The notes below the pieces were generated by a model. The model worked only from the letters and a program-made list of their open reading frames with translations. It was not told where the DNA came from and ran no database searches. This document shows positions 52,696 to 61,042 of a stretch of 64,000 bases of DNA, in pieces. The stretch spans positions 43,550 to 107,549 of the forward strand of contig DASXLI010000067.1 of NCBI GenBank assembly GCA_036496285.1, written 5' to 3'. The DNA comes from DP-19 sp036496285. Lineage in GTDB: Bacteria; Desulfobacterota; Binatia; UTPRO1. The stretch's first letter is position 1, and each line of letters starts with the position of its first letter. A program made the translations under genes and the position numbers.

Positions 52696-54821
52696 GGACC
52701 GCCGGACCAGCTCGCGCCCGAGCCCCCCTCGCGGCGATCGCGCTCCTCCTGGCCGCCCTCGCCCCCGCCCGCGCGCACGCCTCGGCGACCATCACCATCG
52801 TCAACCTCGACTCGGGAAGCAGCGGGCTGAACGATCCGACGCCACTCTCGCCGGCCGGCGGCAACCCGGGTACGACGATCGGCGAGCAGCGCTTCAACGC
52901 GATGCAGTACGCCGCCAACCTCTGGGGCGCCGTGCTGAACAGCACCGTGGAGATCCGCGTCGGCGCGAGCTTCCAGGCCCTCAGCTGCAACAGCTCGTCG
53001 GCGGTCCTCGGCCAGGCCGGCGCCGCGAGCGTGCACCGTGATTTCGCCGGCGCGCCCGTCGGCAACACCTGGTACCCGGCGGCGCTCGCAAACGCCCTCG
53101 CCGGCACCGACCTCAACACCGGAGCCAACGACATCACCGCCACCTTCAACAGCACGATCGGCACGACCTGCGCCTTTCCCAGCACCTTCTACTACGGCTT
53201 CGACTCGAGTCCGCCCGGCGGCGAGCTCGACTTCGTGAGCATCATCCTGCACGAGCTCGGCCACGGCCTCGGCTTCGCGACGTTCGTGACGCTGTCGACC
53301 GGCGCCAAGTTCAACAGCGCCGACGACGCGTTCATGCGCTGGCTCTCCGATGCCTCGACCGGCAAGCAGTACCCCAACATGAGCGACGCCGAGCGCGTCT
53401 CGGCCAGCACCGACACCGGGAACCTGCACTGGACGGGCGCCACTGCCTCGGCGGCGAGCGGTGGACTCACGGGTGGCGTCGGCCCGAGCGGTCACGTCCA
53501 CATGTTCGCGCCCAATCCGCAGCAGCCCGGCTCGTCGGTCTCGCACTTCGACACGGCCGTGAGCCCGAACGAGCTGATGGAGCCGTCGTACACCGGCCCG
53601 AACCACGACGTGACGCTCACGCTCGCGGCCCTGAAGGACGTCGGCTGGAACCCGGTCGCCGCGACCCCGACGCCGACCAGGACCCCGACACCGACGCTGA
53701 CGCCGACGCCCACGAAGACGGCGACGCCGACGGTCACCCAAACGCCGACGAAGACCGCCACGCCCACGCCGACGCCCACACGCACCGCGACGCCGACGGC
53801 CACCCCCACCGCCACCGTCACGGCAACGGCGACGAGGACGGCAACCCCTACCGTCACCGCGACCCCGACCCGCACGGCAACCATCACCCCGACGCCGACC
53901 CGCACCGTGACGCCGACGCTGACACCGACCACGACCGCGACGACGACGCCCACGCCGACGGACACGGGACCGACCGCGACCCCGACCGAGACGCCGACCC
54001 CTACGTCCACCGAGACGGTGACGCCGGACCCGAACGCTACACCAACCGAGACCGCGACCGCATCGCCGACGGTCACGCCGACGCCGACCGAAACCCCGAC
54101 GCCGACCGACACGGTGACGCCGAGCGCGACGCCGTCCGCGACCGACACGCCGACACCGAGCCCGACGCCGACGCCCTCGACGACCGCGAGCGGCACCCCG
54201 AGCGCGACACCGTCGCCCTCCGTCACCCCGTCGCTCGCGGCCACGGACACGCCGAGCGCCGGGCCGACGCCCCTCTGCGGCGTCGCACCCGAGACCGGCT
54301 GCCGTCGGCCGTCGATCGGACGGCGGGCCACGTTGGCGTTCACCGACAAGACGCCGAACGATCACGATCAGTTCTCGTGGAAGTGGCTGAAGGGCCCGAT
54401 CACGCCGAAGTCGGACTTCGGCAACCCGCTCGTCAGCGACACGTTCGAGCTCTGCGTCTACGACGCCTCGTCGAACGTCATCATGCAAGCGACCGCGCCT
54501 GCCGGCGGGCTCTGCCACCTGGCGAAGCCCAAGCCCTGCTGGAAGGAGACCGCGAACGGCTTCCAGTACAGCAACACGGACGCGCTGCCGAACGGCATCC
54601 GCAAGCTCGTCCTGCGTGCCGGCATGACCGACGGCGCCGCGAAGATCACCATCGACGGCAAGGGTGCGCACCTCGACATGCCCGCGTCCTTCCCGCTCGC
54701 GCAGCCGGTGACCATCCAGCTGAGGAACAGCAGCGGCACATGCTGGGAAGCCGACTACGGCATCCCCGCGACGCGCAACTCGGCAGGCCCGCCGGGACGA
54801 TTCAGCGCCAAAGCGGATTGA
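52692..54821 (+). CDS. Secreted zinc metalloprotease with Thr-Pro linker and Cys-containing tail
   Basis: 709 residues. The signal peptide ends near ARAHASA. Catalytic domain, residues about 35-325: an N-terminal NLDSGSSGLNDPTPLSPAGG block, then ILHELGHGLGF (HExxHxxGF zinc site), with NELMEPSYTG as a Met-turn-like segment. A Thr-Pro linker of about 200 residues follows (TPTPTRTPTPTLTPTPTKT and so on). The last ~175 residues form a beta-rich domain with four or more Cys and Trp-rich motifs (HDQFSWKWLKGP, KPKPCWKET, SGTCWEADYG) that I cannot name. Probably secreted or surface-held. Confidence 0.88.
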   Translation: MRTAGPARARAPLAAIALLLAALAPARAHASATITIVNLDSGSSGLNDPTPLSPAGGNPGTTIGEQRFNAMQYAANLWGAVLNSTVEIRVGASFQALSCNSSSAVLGQAGAASVHRDFAGAPVGNTWYPAALANALAGTDLNTGANDITATFNSTIGTTCAFPSTFYYGFDSSPPGGELDFVSIILHELGHGLGFATFVTLSTGAKFNSADDAFMRWLSDASTGKQYPNMSDAERVSASTDTGNLHWTGATASAASGGLTGGVGPSGHVHMFAPNPQQPGSSVSHFDTAVSPNELMEPSYTGPNHDVTLTLAALKDVGWNPVAATPTPTRTPTPTLTPTPTKTATPTVTQTPTKTATPTPTPTRTATPTATPTATVTATATRTATPTVTATPTRTATITPTPTRTVTPTLTPTTTATTTPTPTDTGPTATPTETPTPTSTETVTPDPNATPTETATASPTVTPTPTETPTPTDTVTPSATPSATDTPTPSPTPTPSTTASGTPSATPSPSVTPSLAATDTPSAGPTPLCGVAPETGCRRPSIGRRATLAFTDKTPNDHDQFSWKWLKGPITPKSDFGNPLVSDTFELCVYDASSNVIMQATAPAGGLCHLAKPKPCWKETANGFQYSNTDALPNGIRKLVLRAGMTDGAAKITIDGKGAHLDMPASFPLAQPVTIQLRNSSGTCWEADYGIPATRNSAGPPGRFSAKAD
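53662..54270 (+). repeat. Long Thr-Pro coding repeat
   Basis: About 600 bases of degenerate ACG-CCG/ACC-CCG hexamer repeat encode the linker of the metalloprotease. The repeat also opens long reading frames on the minus strand rich in Val-Gly, which are not genes. The repeat is imperfect enough to be maintained by selection, not recent slippage. Confidence 0.85.
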
Positions 54822-54865
54822 TTCCAGTTGCGCGGGGCCCCGGCGATGGGGTACGCGGAAGGGCC

Positions 54866-56398
54866 GTGCCGTGCCGTCGCCTCCTCCCGCGTGTGCTCGC
54901 CGCGCTCGTCGTCACTCTCGCCCTCGCCGCGGCGACGTACGCGGCGCCGCCGCTTCTCGGCTGGTTGAGCTACGCCGGGAACGCGCAGCACACGGCGCTC
55001 TCGACGTTTCCGGCACAGCCGCTCGCCCACATCCACTGGCAGACGCCGGTCGACCTCATGGCGCAGTACAGCGGCTCCGATCTACTGATCCACTACGGGT
55101 CGCCGCTCATCACGTCCGCGAACACCGTCGTCGTGCCGGTCAAGACGGGTGCGAGCGGCGGCTTCCAGGTCGAGGGCCGGCGCGGCGCCGACGGCATGCT
55201 CCTCTGGACGCAAACGACGGACTACGCGCTGCCGCCGCACGACTGGATTCCCAGCTTCTCTCCGGTCCTCACTCGTCGCCGTCTCTGGGTACCCGGCATT
55301 GGCGGCACGCTCTACGCCCGCACGCAGGTCGATCGTCCGGAGCGGGCGAAGGTGCGCCAGAAGGTCTTCTACGGCCCGAAGGTCTACGCCGCCGCTCCCG
55401 CGACCTATGACGGCGCGGTCTTCATCAACACACCGCTCACCGCCGATGCCCACGGGACGCTCTTCTTCGGCTTCCAGGTGACGGCCACCACGCCGAACGG
55501 CATGCAGAGCGGCGTGGCGCGCGCGGTCACGAGTGGACGCGGGCGCTGGGTGAGCGCGGCGACCGCGAGCGGCGATCCCGCGATGACCAAGGTCGCGCAC
55601 AGCAGCGCGCCGGCGCTGAGCCCCGACGGGCGCACGGTCTACCTCGCGGTGAGCAACGGCAGCGGCCTCGGCGCCGCGACGGGCTATCTGGTCGCGTTGA
55701 ACGCGCGCACCCTCGCGACCATCGCCGCCGTGCCGTTGAAGGACCCCTCGACGGGCAACGACGCCGACATCCACGACGACGGCACCGCGTCGCCGCTGGT
55801 CGGACCGGACGGCGACGTCTACTTCGGCGTGCTCGAGTCGCCGTTCTTCTCGCACCACGGCCGCGGCTGGCTTCTGCACTTCGACGCCACGCTGCAGCCG
55901 CAAGGCCTCCCCGGCAGCTTCGGCTGGGACGACACCCCCTCCGTCGTGCCGGCGGCGATGGTGCCCTCGTACGCCGGCAGCTCGTCCTACCTCCTCATGG
56001 CCAAATACAACGACTACGTCGAGGGCGGCGGCAGCGGCGTCAACAAGATCGCGATCCTCGATCCGCACGGCACGGTGACCGACCCGATCAGCGGCATCCC
56101 GGTGATGAGCGAGGTGCTGTCGGTCGCCGGGCCAACGCACGACGACGATTTTCCGGGCAACCCGAACGCGGTGCGCGAGTGGTGCATCAACACCGCTGCG
56201 GTCGATTGGGCCGGCCAGGCGATCCTGGCGAACAACGAGGACGGCACGCTGTACCGCTGGGACACCACCACCGGCGCGTTGTCGCAATCGATCGTGCTCA
56301 CCAGCGGGATCGGCGAGGCCTACACACCGACCCTGATCGGCCCCGAGGGCACCGTGTACGCGATCAACAACGCGACGCTCTTCGCCGTCGGCAACTGA
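54866..56398 (+). CDS. Exported PQQ-like beta-propeller protein
   Basis: 510 residues from a GTG at 54866 with GGAAGGG upstream. The signal peptide is VLAALVVTLALAAATYA. The rest is a propeller of about seven or eight blades with the PQQ/WD-like pattern: GNAQHTALSTFPAQPLAHIHW at the start (the usual opening of outer-membrane PQQ-repeat proteins), GYLVALNARTLATIAAVPL, and GTLYRWDTTTGALSQSIVL near the end. No PQQ-dehydrogenase catalytic residues are obvious. It follows the metalloprotease by 44 bases, possibly in the same operon. Confidence 0.82.
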   Translation: MPCRRLLPRVLAALVVTLALAAATYAAPPLLGWLSYAGNAQHTALSTFPAQPLAHIHWQTPVDLMAQYSGSDLLIHYGSPLITSANTVVVPVKTGASGGFQVEGRRGADGMLLWTQTTDYALPPHDWIPSFSPVLTRRRLWVPGIGGTLYARTQVDRPERAKVRQKVFYGPKVYAAAPATYDGAVFINTPLTADAHGTLFFGFQVTATTPNGMQSGVARAVTSGRGRWVSAATASGDPAMTKVAHSSAPALSPDGRTVYLAVSNGSGLGAATGYLVALNARTLATIAAVPLKDPSTGNDADIHDDGTASPLVGPDGDVYFGVLESPFFSHHGRGWLLHFDATLQPQGLPGSFGWDDTPSVVPAAMVPSYAGSSSYLLMAKYNDYVEGGGSGVNKIAILDPHGTVTDPISGIPVMSEVLSVAGPTHDDDFPGNPNAVREWCINTAAVDWAGQAILANNEDGTLYRWDTTTGALSQSIVLTSGIGEAYTPTLIGPEGTVYAINNATLFAVGN

Positions 56399-56405
56399 GC
56401 GTCGG

Positions 56406-57245
56406 TCAGCGCGGCGCCCGCTCCAGCGCGAGCGCCATCCGGTACACGGCACGGCGCGGGACGCCGCGCGCGGCCGCGATCGCGTCGGAGAGGTCGCGCA
56501 CCGTCTCGCCTGCGGCACGTCGGCGCCGGATCTCGTCCTCGAGGTCCTCGACGGCGACGGCCGGCTCGGCCTCGGGCGCGCCGGCGACGCCGAGCACGAC
56601 CTCGCCCAGCACCTCGCGCCCCGCGAAGCGCTCCGCCAACGCCCGCAGCTCGTCGCGCACGACCTCTTCGTGGAGCTTGGTCAGCTCCCGGCCGACGGCG
56701 GCGGCGCGGCTACCGAAGGCCGCGGCCATGTCGGCAAGCGCCGCCGCGAGCCGCCGGCCGCTCTCGTAGAAGACGAGCGTGCGGCGCTCGCCCGCCAGCG
56801 CCGCGAGCCGGCGTCGGCGCTCGCCCTGGCGTGCGGGCAGGAATCCCTCGAAGGCGAAGCGGTCGGTCGGGAGGCCCGAGACCGGCAGGAAGGCGGCGAT
56901 CGCCGAGGGCCCCGGGATCGGCACGACCCGCACGTCCGCGGCGATCGCGGCGGCCACCAGCCGATAGCCGGGATCGGCGATTCCGGGCGTGCCCGCGTCG
57001 GAGACGAGCGCGACGCTCTTGCCGGCGAGCAGCTCGCGCACCAGCGCCGGAGCGCGCTCGCCCTCGACCGCATCGTAGTAGCTGCGGAGCGGTTTCGTGA
57101 CCCCGATGTGCTGCAGCAGGCGGCCGGTGCGCCGCGTGTCCTCGGCTGCGACCAGATCGACCTCGCCGAGGATGCGGGCGGCGCGCGCCGTCAGGTCCTC
57201 GAGATTGCCGATCGGCGTCGCCACCAGATAGAGCGTGCCTGCCAT
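56406..57245 (-). CDS. rsmI: 16S rRNA (cytidine1402-2'-O)-methyltransferase
   Basis: 279 residues from the ATG at 57245. Tetrapyrrole-methylase-fold: TLYLVATPIGNLEDLT, VAAEDTRRTGRLL, LVSDAGTPGIADPGYRLV and IPGPSAIAAFLPVSGLP, all diagnostic for RsmI. Methylates the 2'-OH of C1402 in 16S rRNA using SAM. It carries a short C-terminal RsmI-type HTH tail. Convergent with the propeller gene. Confidence 0.97.
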   Translation of the reverse strand: MAGTLYLVATPIGNLEDLTARAARILGEVDLVAAEDTRRTGRLLQHIGVTKPLRSYYDAVEGERAPALVRELLAGKSVALVSDAGTPGIADPGYRLVAAAIAADVRVVPIPGPSAIAAFLPVSGLPTDRFAFEGFLPARQGERRRRLAALAGERRTLVFYESGRRLAAALADMAAAFGSRAAAVGRELTKLHEEVVRDELRALAERFAGREVLGEVVLGVAGAPEAEPAVAVEDLEDEIRRRRAAGETVRDLSDAIAAARGVPRRAVYRMALALERAPR

Positions 57246-57322
57246 CGCCGGCGTCGCTCTATACGATGGCGTCGCGGGACGCCATGCAGCCGGCGCCGTC
57301 GTGCTAGAGTGGCCGTTCGCCC

Positions 57323-57781
57323 ATGACCCGGGAGCCCGCCGCACCCGCTTCCTCGAGCCCCCTACCGCTCGACGCGCTCGCCGCGGCGTTTCGCGCCCGT
57401 ACGCTGCCGCACGCGCAATGGACGCACACCGCCCACCTGCGGGTCGGCGCCTGGCACGTCCACCACCACGGCGCCGACGCGGCACTCGCCTTGCTCCGCA
57501 CCGGCATCCGCGCGCTCAACGACGCGCACGGCACCCCGAACACGGCAACGAGCGGCTACCACGAGACCATCACGGTCGCGTACGTCCGCCTGATCGCCGC
57601 CTTCCTCGCGGCCTGCCCCGACGACGAGGCGCTCGAGCGCCGCGTCGCGCGCATGCTCGCGGGGCCGCTCGGCGAGCGCCGCGTCCTGCTCCGCTACTGG
57701 TCGGAGGCGCGACTGACGTCCGAGCACGCGCGGCGCGAGTGGGTACCGCCCGACCTGGCGCTGCTCGACGGTTGTCGCTGA
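57323..57781 (+). CDS. Conserved hypothetical protein, His/Trp-rich helical
   Basis: 152 residues, cytoplasmic. Motifs HAQWTHTAHLRVGAWHVHHHG and YHETITVAYVRL carry many His residues in a helical context, followed by ERRVLLRYWSEARL. The spaced W-x-H-x-x-H-x and Y-H-E-T motifs look like conserved metal or substrate contacts of a small uncharacterised bacterial family. I do not know a function. 42 bases before the flavoprotein gene, same strand, so possibly its operon partner. Confidence 0.7.
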   Translation: MTREPAAPASSSPLPLDALAAAFRARTLPHAQWTHTAHLRVGAWHVHHHGADAALALLRTGIRALNDAHGTPNTATSGYHETITVAYVRLIAAFLAACPDDEALERRVARMLAGPLGERRVLLRYWSEARLTSEHARREWVPPDLALLDGCR

Positions 57782-57822
57782 CGGGGGCACGTTCTAGAGT
57801 GCGCGCCCTGGAGGTCGAGACG

Positions 57823-58989
57823 ATGGACGACCGCGCCGCTCCGTACGTCGACCGCATCCGCGCCCTCGCACCGCTCGTCCGCGCGCACGTCGCGCAGGCC
57901 GAGCGCGAGTGCCAGCTCTCGGCCGAGGTGGTCGAGGGCTTCCACGACACGGGCGTCTTTCGCATGTTCCTGCCGCGCGACCTGGACGGCGGCGGACTGA
58001 CCGTGCCCGAGTCGCTGCAGGTGATCGAGGCGGCCGCGCGCATCGACGGCTCTGCCGGCTGGAACGTCGCGATCTGCTCCGGCGGACCGCTCTTCGGCAG
58101 CTTCATCTCGCGCAAGGCGTACGAGCAGATCTTTGCCGACCCTCGCACGATCGTGGCGGGCTCGCTGAATCCGCTCGGCACGCGCGCGACGATCGTCGAC
58201 GGCGGTTACCGCTTCAGCGGGCGCGCCACGTACATCAGCGGCTCCGCCCATGCGCAGTGGCTGATGGCAACCGCGATGCTGCTGGTCGACGGGGCGCCGC
58301 AGATCGTCGACGGCTTCCCGCGCATGCGCTCGGGCCTCTTCCCGATGCGCCACTGCCGCATCCTCGACACGTGGTCGGTGTCGGGCATGCGCGGCACCGG
58401 CAGCAACGACTGCACGTTCGAGGACGTGCTCGTCCCCGAGGAGTTCACCTACGAGTCGCCGAACCCCACGGCGACGTGGCAAACCGGTCCGCTCGCCGCC
58501 ATCCCGCTCACGACGCAGCTCGGCAGCTCGCTCGCGGCCGTTGCGATCGGCGTCGCCCGCCACGCGATCGACGCCTTCCTCGAGCTGGCGGTGACGAAGG
58601 TGCCGGTCGGCACGCGCTCCACCCTGCGCGAGCGCCCGCTCGGCCAGATCCAGCTCGCCCAGGCGCAGGGCCTGGTCGAGGCGGCGCATGCCTATCTGTC
58701 GGCGGCGGTCGAGGAGGTGTGGCGGCGGGGCGGCGCCGGCGAGCCCTTCGACCCGCAGGCGCGGGCCGCGGCGCGGCTCGCGTCCGTCACGGCGGCCAGG
58801 CTGGCGGCGCAGGCGGTCGACCTGATCTTCGACGCGGCCGGCGCCACGTCGATCCAGACCACGTGCGACATCGAGCGCTGCTGGCGCGACGTACACGCCA
58901 TCACGCAGCACGTGATCATGAGCACGGGGCGCTACGAGGTGATCGGCCGCGTCCTCCTCGGCCTCGACCCCGGCGCGCCGATCATCTGA
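57823..58989 (+). CDS. Acyl-CoA dehydrogenase-fold flavoprotein (group D monooxygenase-like)
   Basis: 388 residues from the ATG at 57823, with GGAGG upstream. The ACAD fold: helical N-domain (FRMFLPRDLDGGGLTVPESLQV), middle beta domain (VDGGYRFSGRATYISGSAHA, TWSVSGMRGTGSNDCTFEDV), and C-terminal helical domain ending with CDIERCWRDVHAITQHV. The catalytic Glu of true acyl-CoA dehydrogenases is not evident, and the final R-D-x-H-x-x-x-H-H/V pattern is that of the two-component monooxygenases (HsaA, DszC, HpaB-like). Probably a flavin-dependent monooxygenase of a lipid, steroid or aromatic substrate. Confidence 0.88.
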   Translation: MDDRAAPYVDRIRALAPLVRAHVAQAERECQLSAEVVEGFHDTGVFRMFLPRDLDGGGLTVPESLQVIEAAARIDGSAGWNVAICSGGPLFGSFISRKAYEQIFADPRTIVAGSLNPLGTRATIVDGGYRFSGRATYISGSAHAQWLMATAMLLVDGAPQIVDGFPRMRSGLFPMRHCRILDTWSVSGMRGTGSNDCTFEDVLVPEEFTYESPNPTATWQTGPLAAIPLTTQLGSSLAAVAIGVARHAIDAFLELAVTKVPVGTRSTLRERPLGQIQLAQAQGLVEAAHAYLSAAVEEVWRRGGAGEPFDPQARAAARLASVTAARLAAQAVDLIFDAAGATSIQTTCDIERCWRDVHAITQHVIMSTGRYEVIGRVLLGLDPGAPII

Positions 58990-59008
58990 GCCCGCCCGCC
59001 AGCCCTCT

Positions 59009-60841
59009 CTACGGAGTCGTCAGCGCCGGCACGCAGACCAGGGCCGGCTTCTTCGCATCGAGCGTCTCCGATCCGAACTGGTTGTCGACGAAGATGCCGG
59101 TGAGCTTCACGAACTTGGGGAGGCTGACCTGCTTCGCCTGGTAGCACAGGAGGTGGCCGACGTGCGCCGGGGCCGTTGGATCCTCGCCGTTCTTGTCGAC
59201 CGGATTGCAGAGGTACTTCGGCTTCTTCAAGGCGAGCGTCATCGTGCCGAACTGGTCGCCGAACGGTAGCCCGACCACGGGCACGAACTTCGGCGTGTTC
59301 TTCGTCACCGCGACCTTGTAGCACTCGAAATGATCGGTCACGAAGGCGCCCGGGGTCGGGACGGGCGTCGGACCGATGAGGCTCTTCGTCGTCGGGACGA
59401 AGACGTACGCCGGCTTCTTGGCGTCGACGAAGAGCCCTGACGGATTGAAGTCGTCGACCACCTTGATGCCCGTCGGCAGCACGGGCTTCGCCGGATACTT
59501 GATCTGGTACGCGGTCTGGTGCTCGGGATGCGCGGGCGCGCTCGGGTCGTTGCCGTTCGCGTCGGTCGGCGCACAGAGGAGCTTCGGCTTCTTCACCTGT
59601 ACCTGCGCGCTGCCGAACTGATCGACCAGCGAGACGCCGGGCGGATTCGGAATGCCGAGGAACTTGACGGAGCCGCCCGTCGCGGCCGCCTTGTAGCACG
59701 TGAAGTGATCGAGCGGTCCGACCGTCGCCGTCGGGCTCGGCGTCGGGGTCGCCGAGAGCGTCGGCGTCGGGGTCGGTCCGAGGATCAGGTCGTAGCCGAT
59801 GACGTCGAGATTGATGCCCTCGGGCGAGAACGCTTCCACGTCCGACGCCTGGCCGGCGCAGGCGAACGCGTTCTGCACGTACGGGGTCGTCTGCGGGCAG
59901 CCGCCGCTCAGCCAGTCGCCGAAATCGCCGCCCGAGATCTGATTGAACCCGACGATGTCCGTGGTCCCGCCGTCGATCGAGAAGTAGCGCGACCCGCCCG
60001 ACGTCAGATTTCTCGTGCCCGGCGCCGACCAGCTGAACAGATCCTGCGGACGGAGATCGCCGAAGGCTCCGATCGCCGAACCGAGACCCATGACCTCGTC
60101 CATCTCGTGCTCGGTCGTCCGCAGCGCATCGTAGAGCCCGGCCATTGGCGGCCGGGTCAACTTGAACGGCTGGGCGGAATTGAGCGTGACGATGCCGTCG
60201 TACGGGCAGCCACTACCGATGGAGCCATCCGCACACAATGCCGGCGGGGTGCTCAACCCGATCGCACGGCCGCCCGCGCTCGAGGGCAGGATGTTCGTCG
60301 AGAGCGGGCTTCCCGGCAGGCTGGCGTTCGCCGTCGCATCGTTCGCGGTGGTAGCATCGGCGGTCAGCGCGCTGACGTAGGTGCTCCACGGGACGCCGTA
60401 GACGAGGGACAGGCTTTCCGCGAGCGCGCCACCCAGTGGGGTACTGTCCGGAAGCGTCGTCGAGTACCGATACAGGATGTTCACGGTGATCGGATCATTG
60501 AACAGGTTCTCGTCGATCGCGATCGCGCTGTTGATCATCGCCTGGATCGCAGCCGAGTTGACGTCGCCGGTGATCGAGCTGTCGAACGTGGCATTGATCA
60601 CGAGGGCGCCACTATGACCGGTAAAGACGATCGGACCTTCCGCGGCCCCTTCAAAGGTCCCGGGTGCGGTCGCGTCGAGCGCGTCGGGCGACGCGTAGCT
60701 CACGTGCAGGCTGCTGCCGACTGCGAACGGCGCACCGTCGTCGGCAGCCGCGGCGCTGCCGATACAGATGCAGGCCACCGCCACGAGGCCGAGCGCGAAT
60801 ATGCGTCCAATGGTCGGAAACGATGGGCGGGTGTTCGACAT
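59009..60841 (-). CDS. Secreted metalloprotease-like protein (NF038122 type) with CYK/DQFG repeat tail
   Basis: 610 residues. Signal peptide FALGLVAVACICIGSAAA. Residues about 35-365: an exported metalloprotease-like domain with TEHEMDEVMGLGS, an H-E-x-x-E form of the zinc motif, after an N-domain that begins with VINATFDSSI. Three further blocks each start with a Thr-Pro linker or a CYK and contain FTCYKAAATGG / FECYKVAVTKN followed by DQFGS or DQFGT and KKPKLLC / KKPKYLC. These are about 90 residues each and probably disulfide-bonded. I cannot give this tail a firm name. The protein is secreted and may attach to a surface. Confidence 0.82.
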   Translation of the reverse strand: MSNTRPSFPTIGRIFALGLVAVACICIGSAAAADDGAPFAVGSSLHVSYASPDALDATAPGTFEGAAEGPIVFTGHSGALVINATFDSSITGDVNSAAIQAMINSAIAIDENLFNDPITVNILYRYSTTLPDSTPLGGALAESLSLVYGVPWSTYVSALTADATTANDATANASLPGSPLSTNILPSSAGGRAIGLSTPPALCADGSIGSGCPYDGIVTLNSAQPFKLTRPPMAGLYDALRTTEHEMDEVMGLGSAIGAFGDLRPQDLFSWSAPGTRNLTSGGSRYFSIDGGTTDIVGFNQISGGDFGDWLSGGCPQTTPYVQNAFACAGQASDVEAFSPEGINLDVIGYDLILGPTPTPTLSATPTPSPTATVGPLDHFTCYKAAATGGSVKFLGIPNPPGVSLVDQFGSAQVQVKKPKLLCAPTDANGNDPSAPAHPEHQTAYQIKYPAKPVLPTGIKVVDDFNPSGLFVDAKKPAYVFVPTTKSLIGPTPVPTPGAFVTDHFECYKVAVTKNTPKFVPVVGLPFGDQFGTMTLALKKPKYLCNPVDKNGEDPTAPAHVGHLLCYQAKQVSLPKFVKLTGIFVDNQFGSETLDAKKPALVCVPALTTP

Positions 60842-60973
60842 GATGGGCCTCGTGCTCCCGAGAGCGGCGGCGGACGGTTTTGATGGCCGCGTAGCACGGC
60901 TTGCTCACACCAGGGAACGAAAATCGTAGCGGCTGGTCGAGATCCGGACGGAATTTGTCGATGCACGTGGCGA

Positions 60974-60996
60974 AGGTGCGCCAGGATGGCGCACCT
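60974..60996. terminator. Perfect 10-bp hairpin downstream of the nuo genes
   Basis: AGGTGCGCCA (60974-60983), loop GGA, TGGCGCACCT (60987-60996). It lies 47 bases beyond the nuoN stop on the minus strand, in the 201-base gap before the metalloprotease gene, so it should end the complex I transcript. Confidence 0.65.
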
Positions 60997-61042
60997 CGTC
61001 GCATCGGGTGTCGGTCGCGCCCGTCGGCGCTGTCCGCGGACG

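Noticed and set aside
53662..54270. Possible CRISPR or tandem DNA repeat array
   Set aside because: The repeat is a degenerate 6-base coding repeat inside a gene, with no constant repeat and spacers.
53492..54349. Val-Gly-repeat protein on the minus strand
   Set aside because: It is the reverse complement of the Thr-Pro linker repeat of the metalloprotease; no signal peptide, RBS or family.
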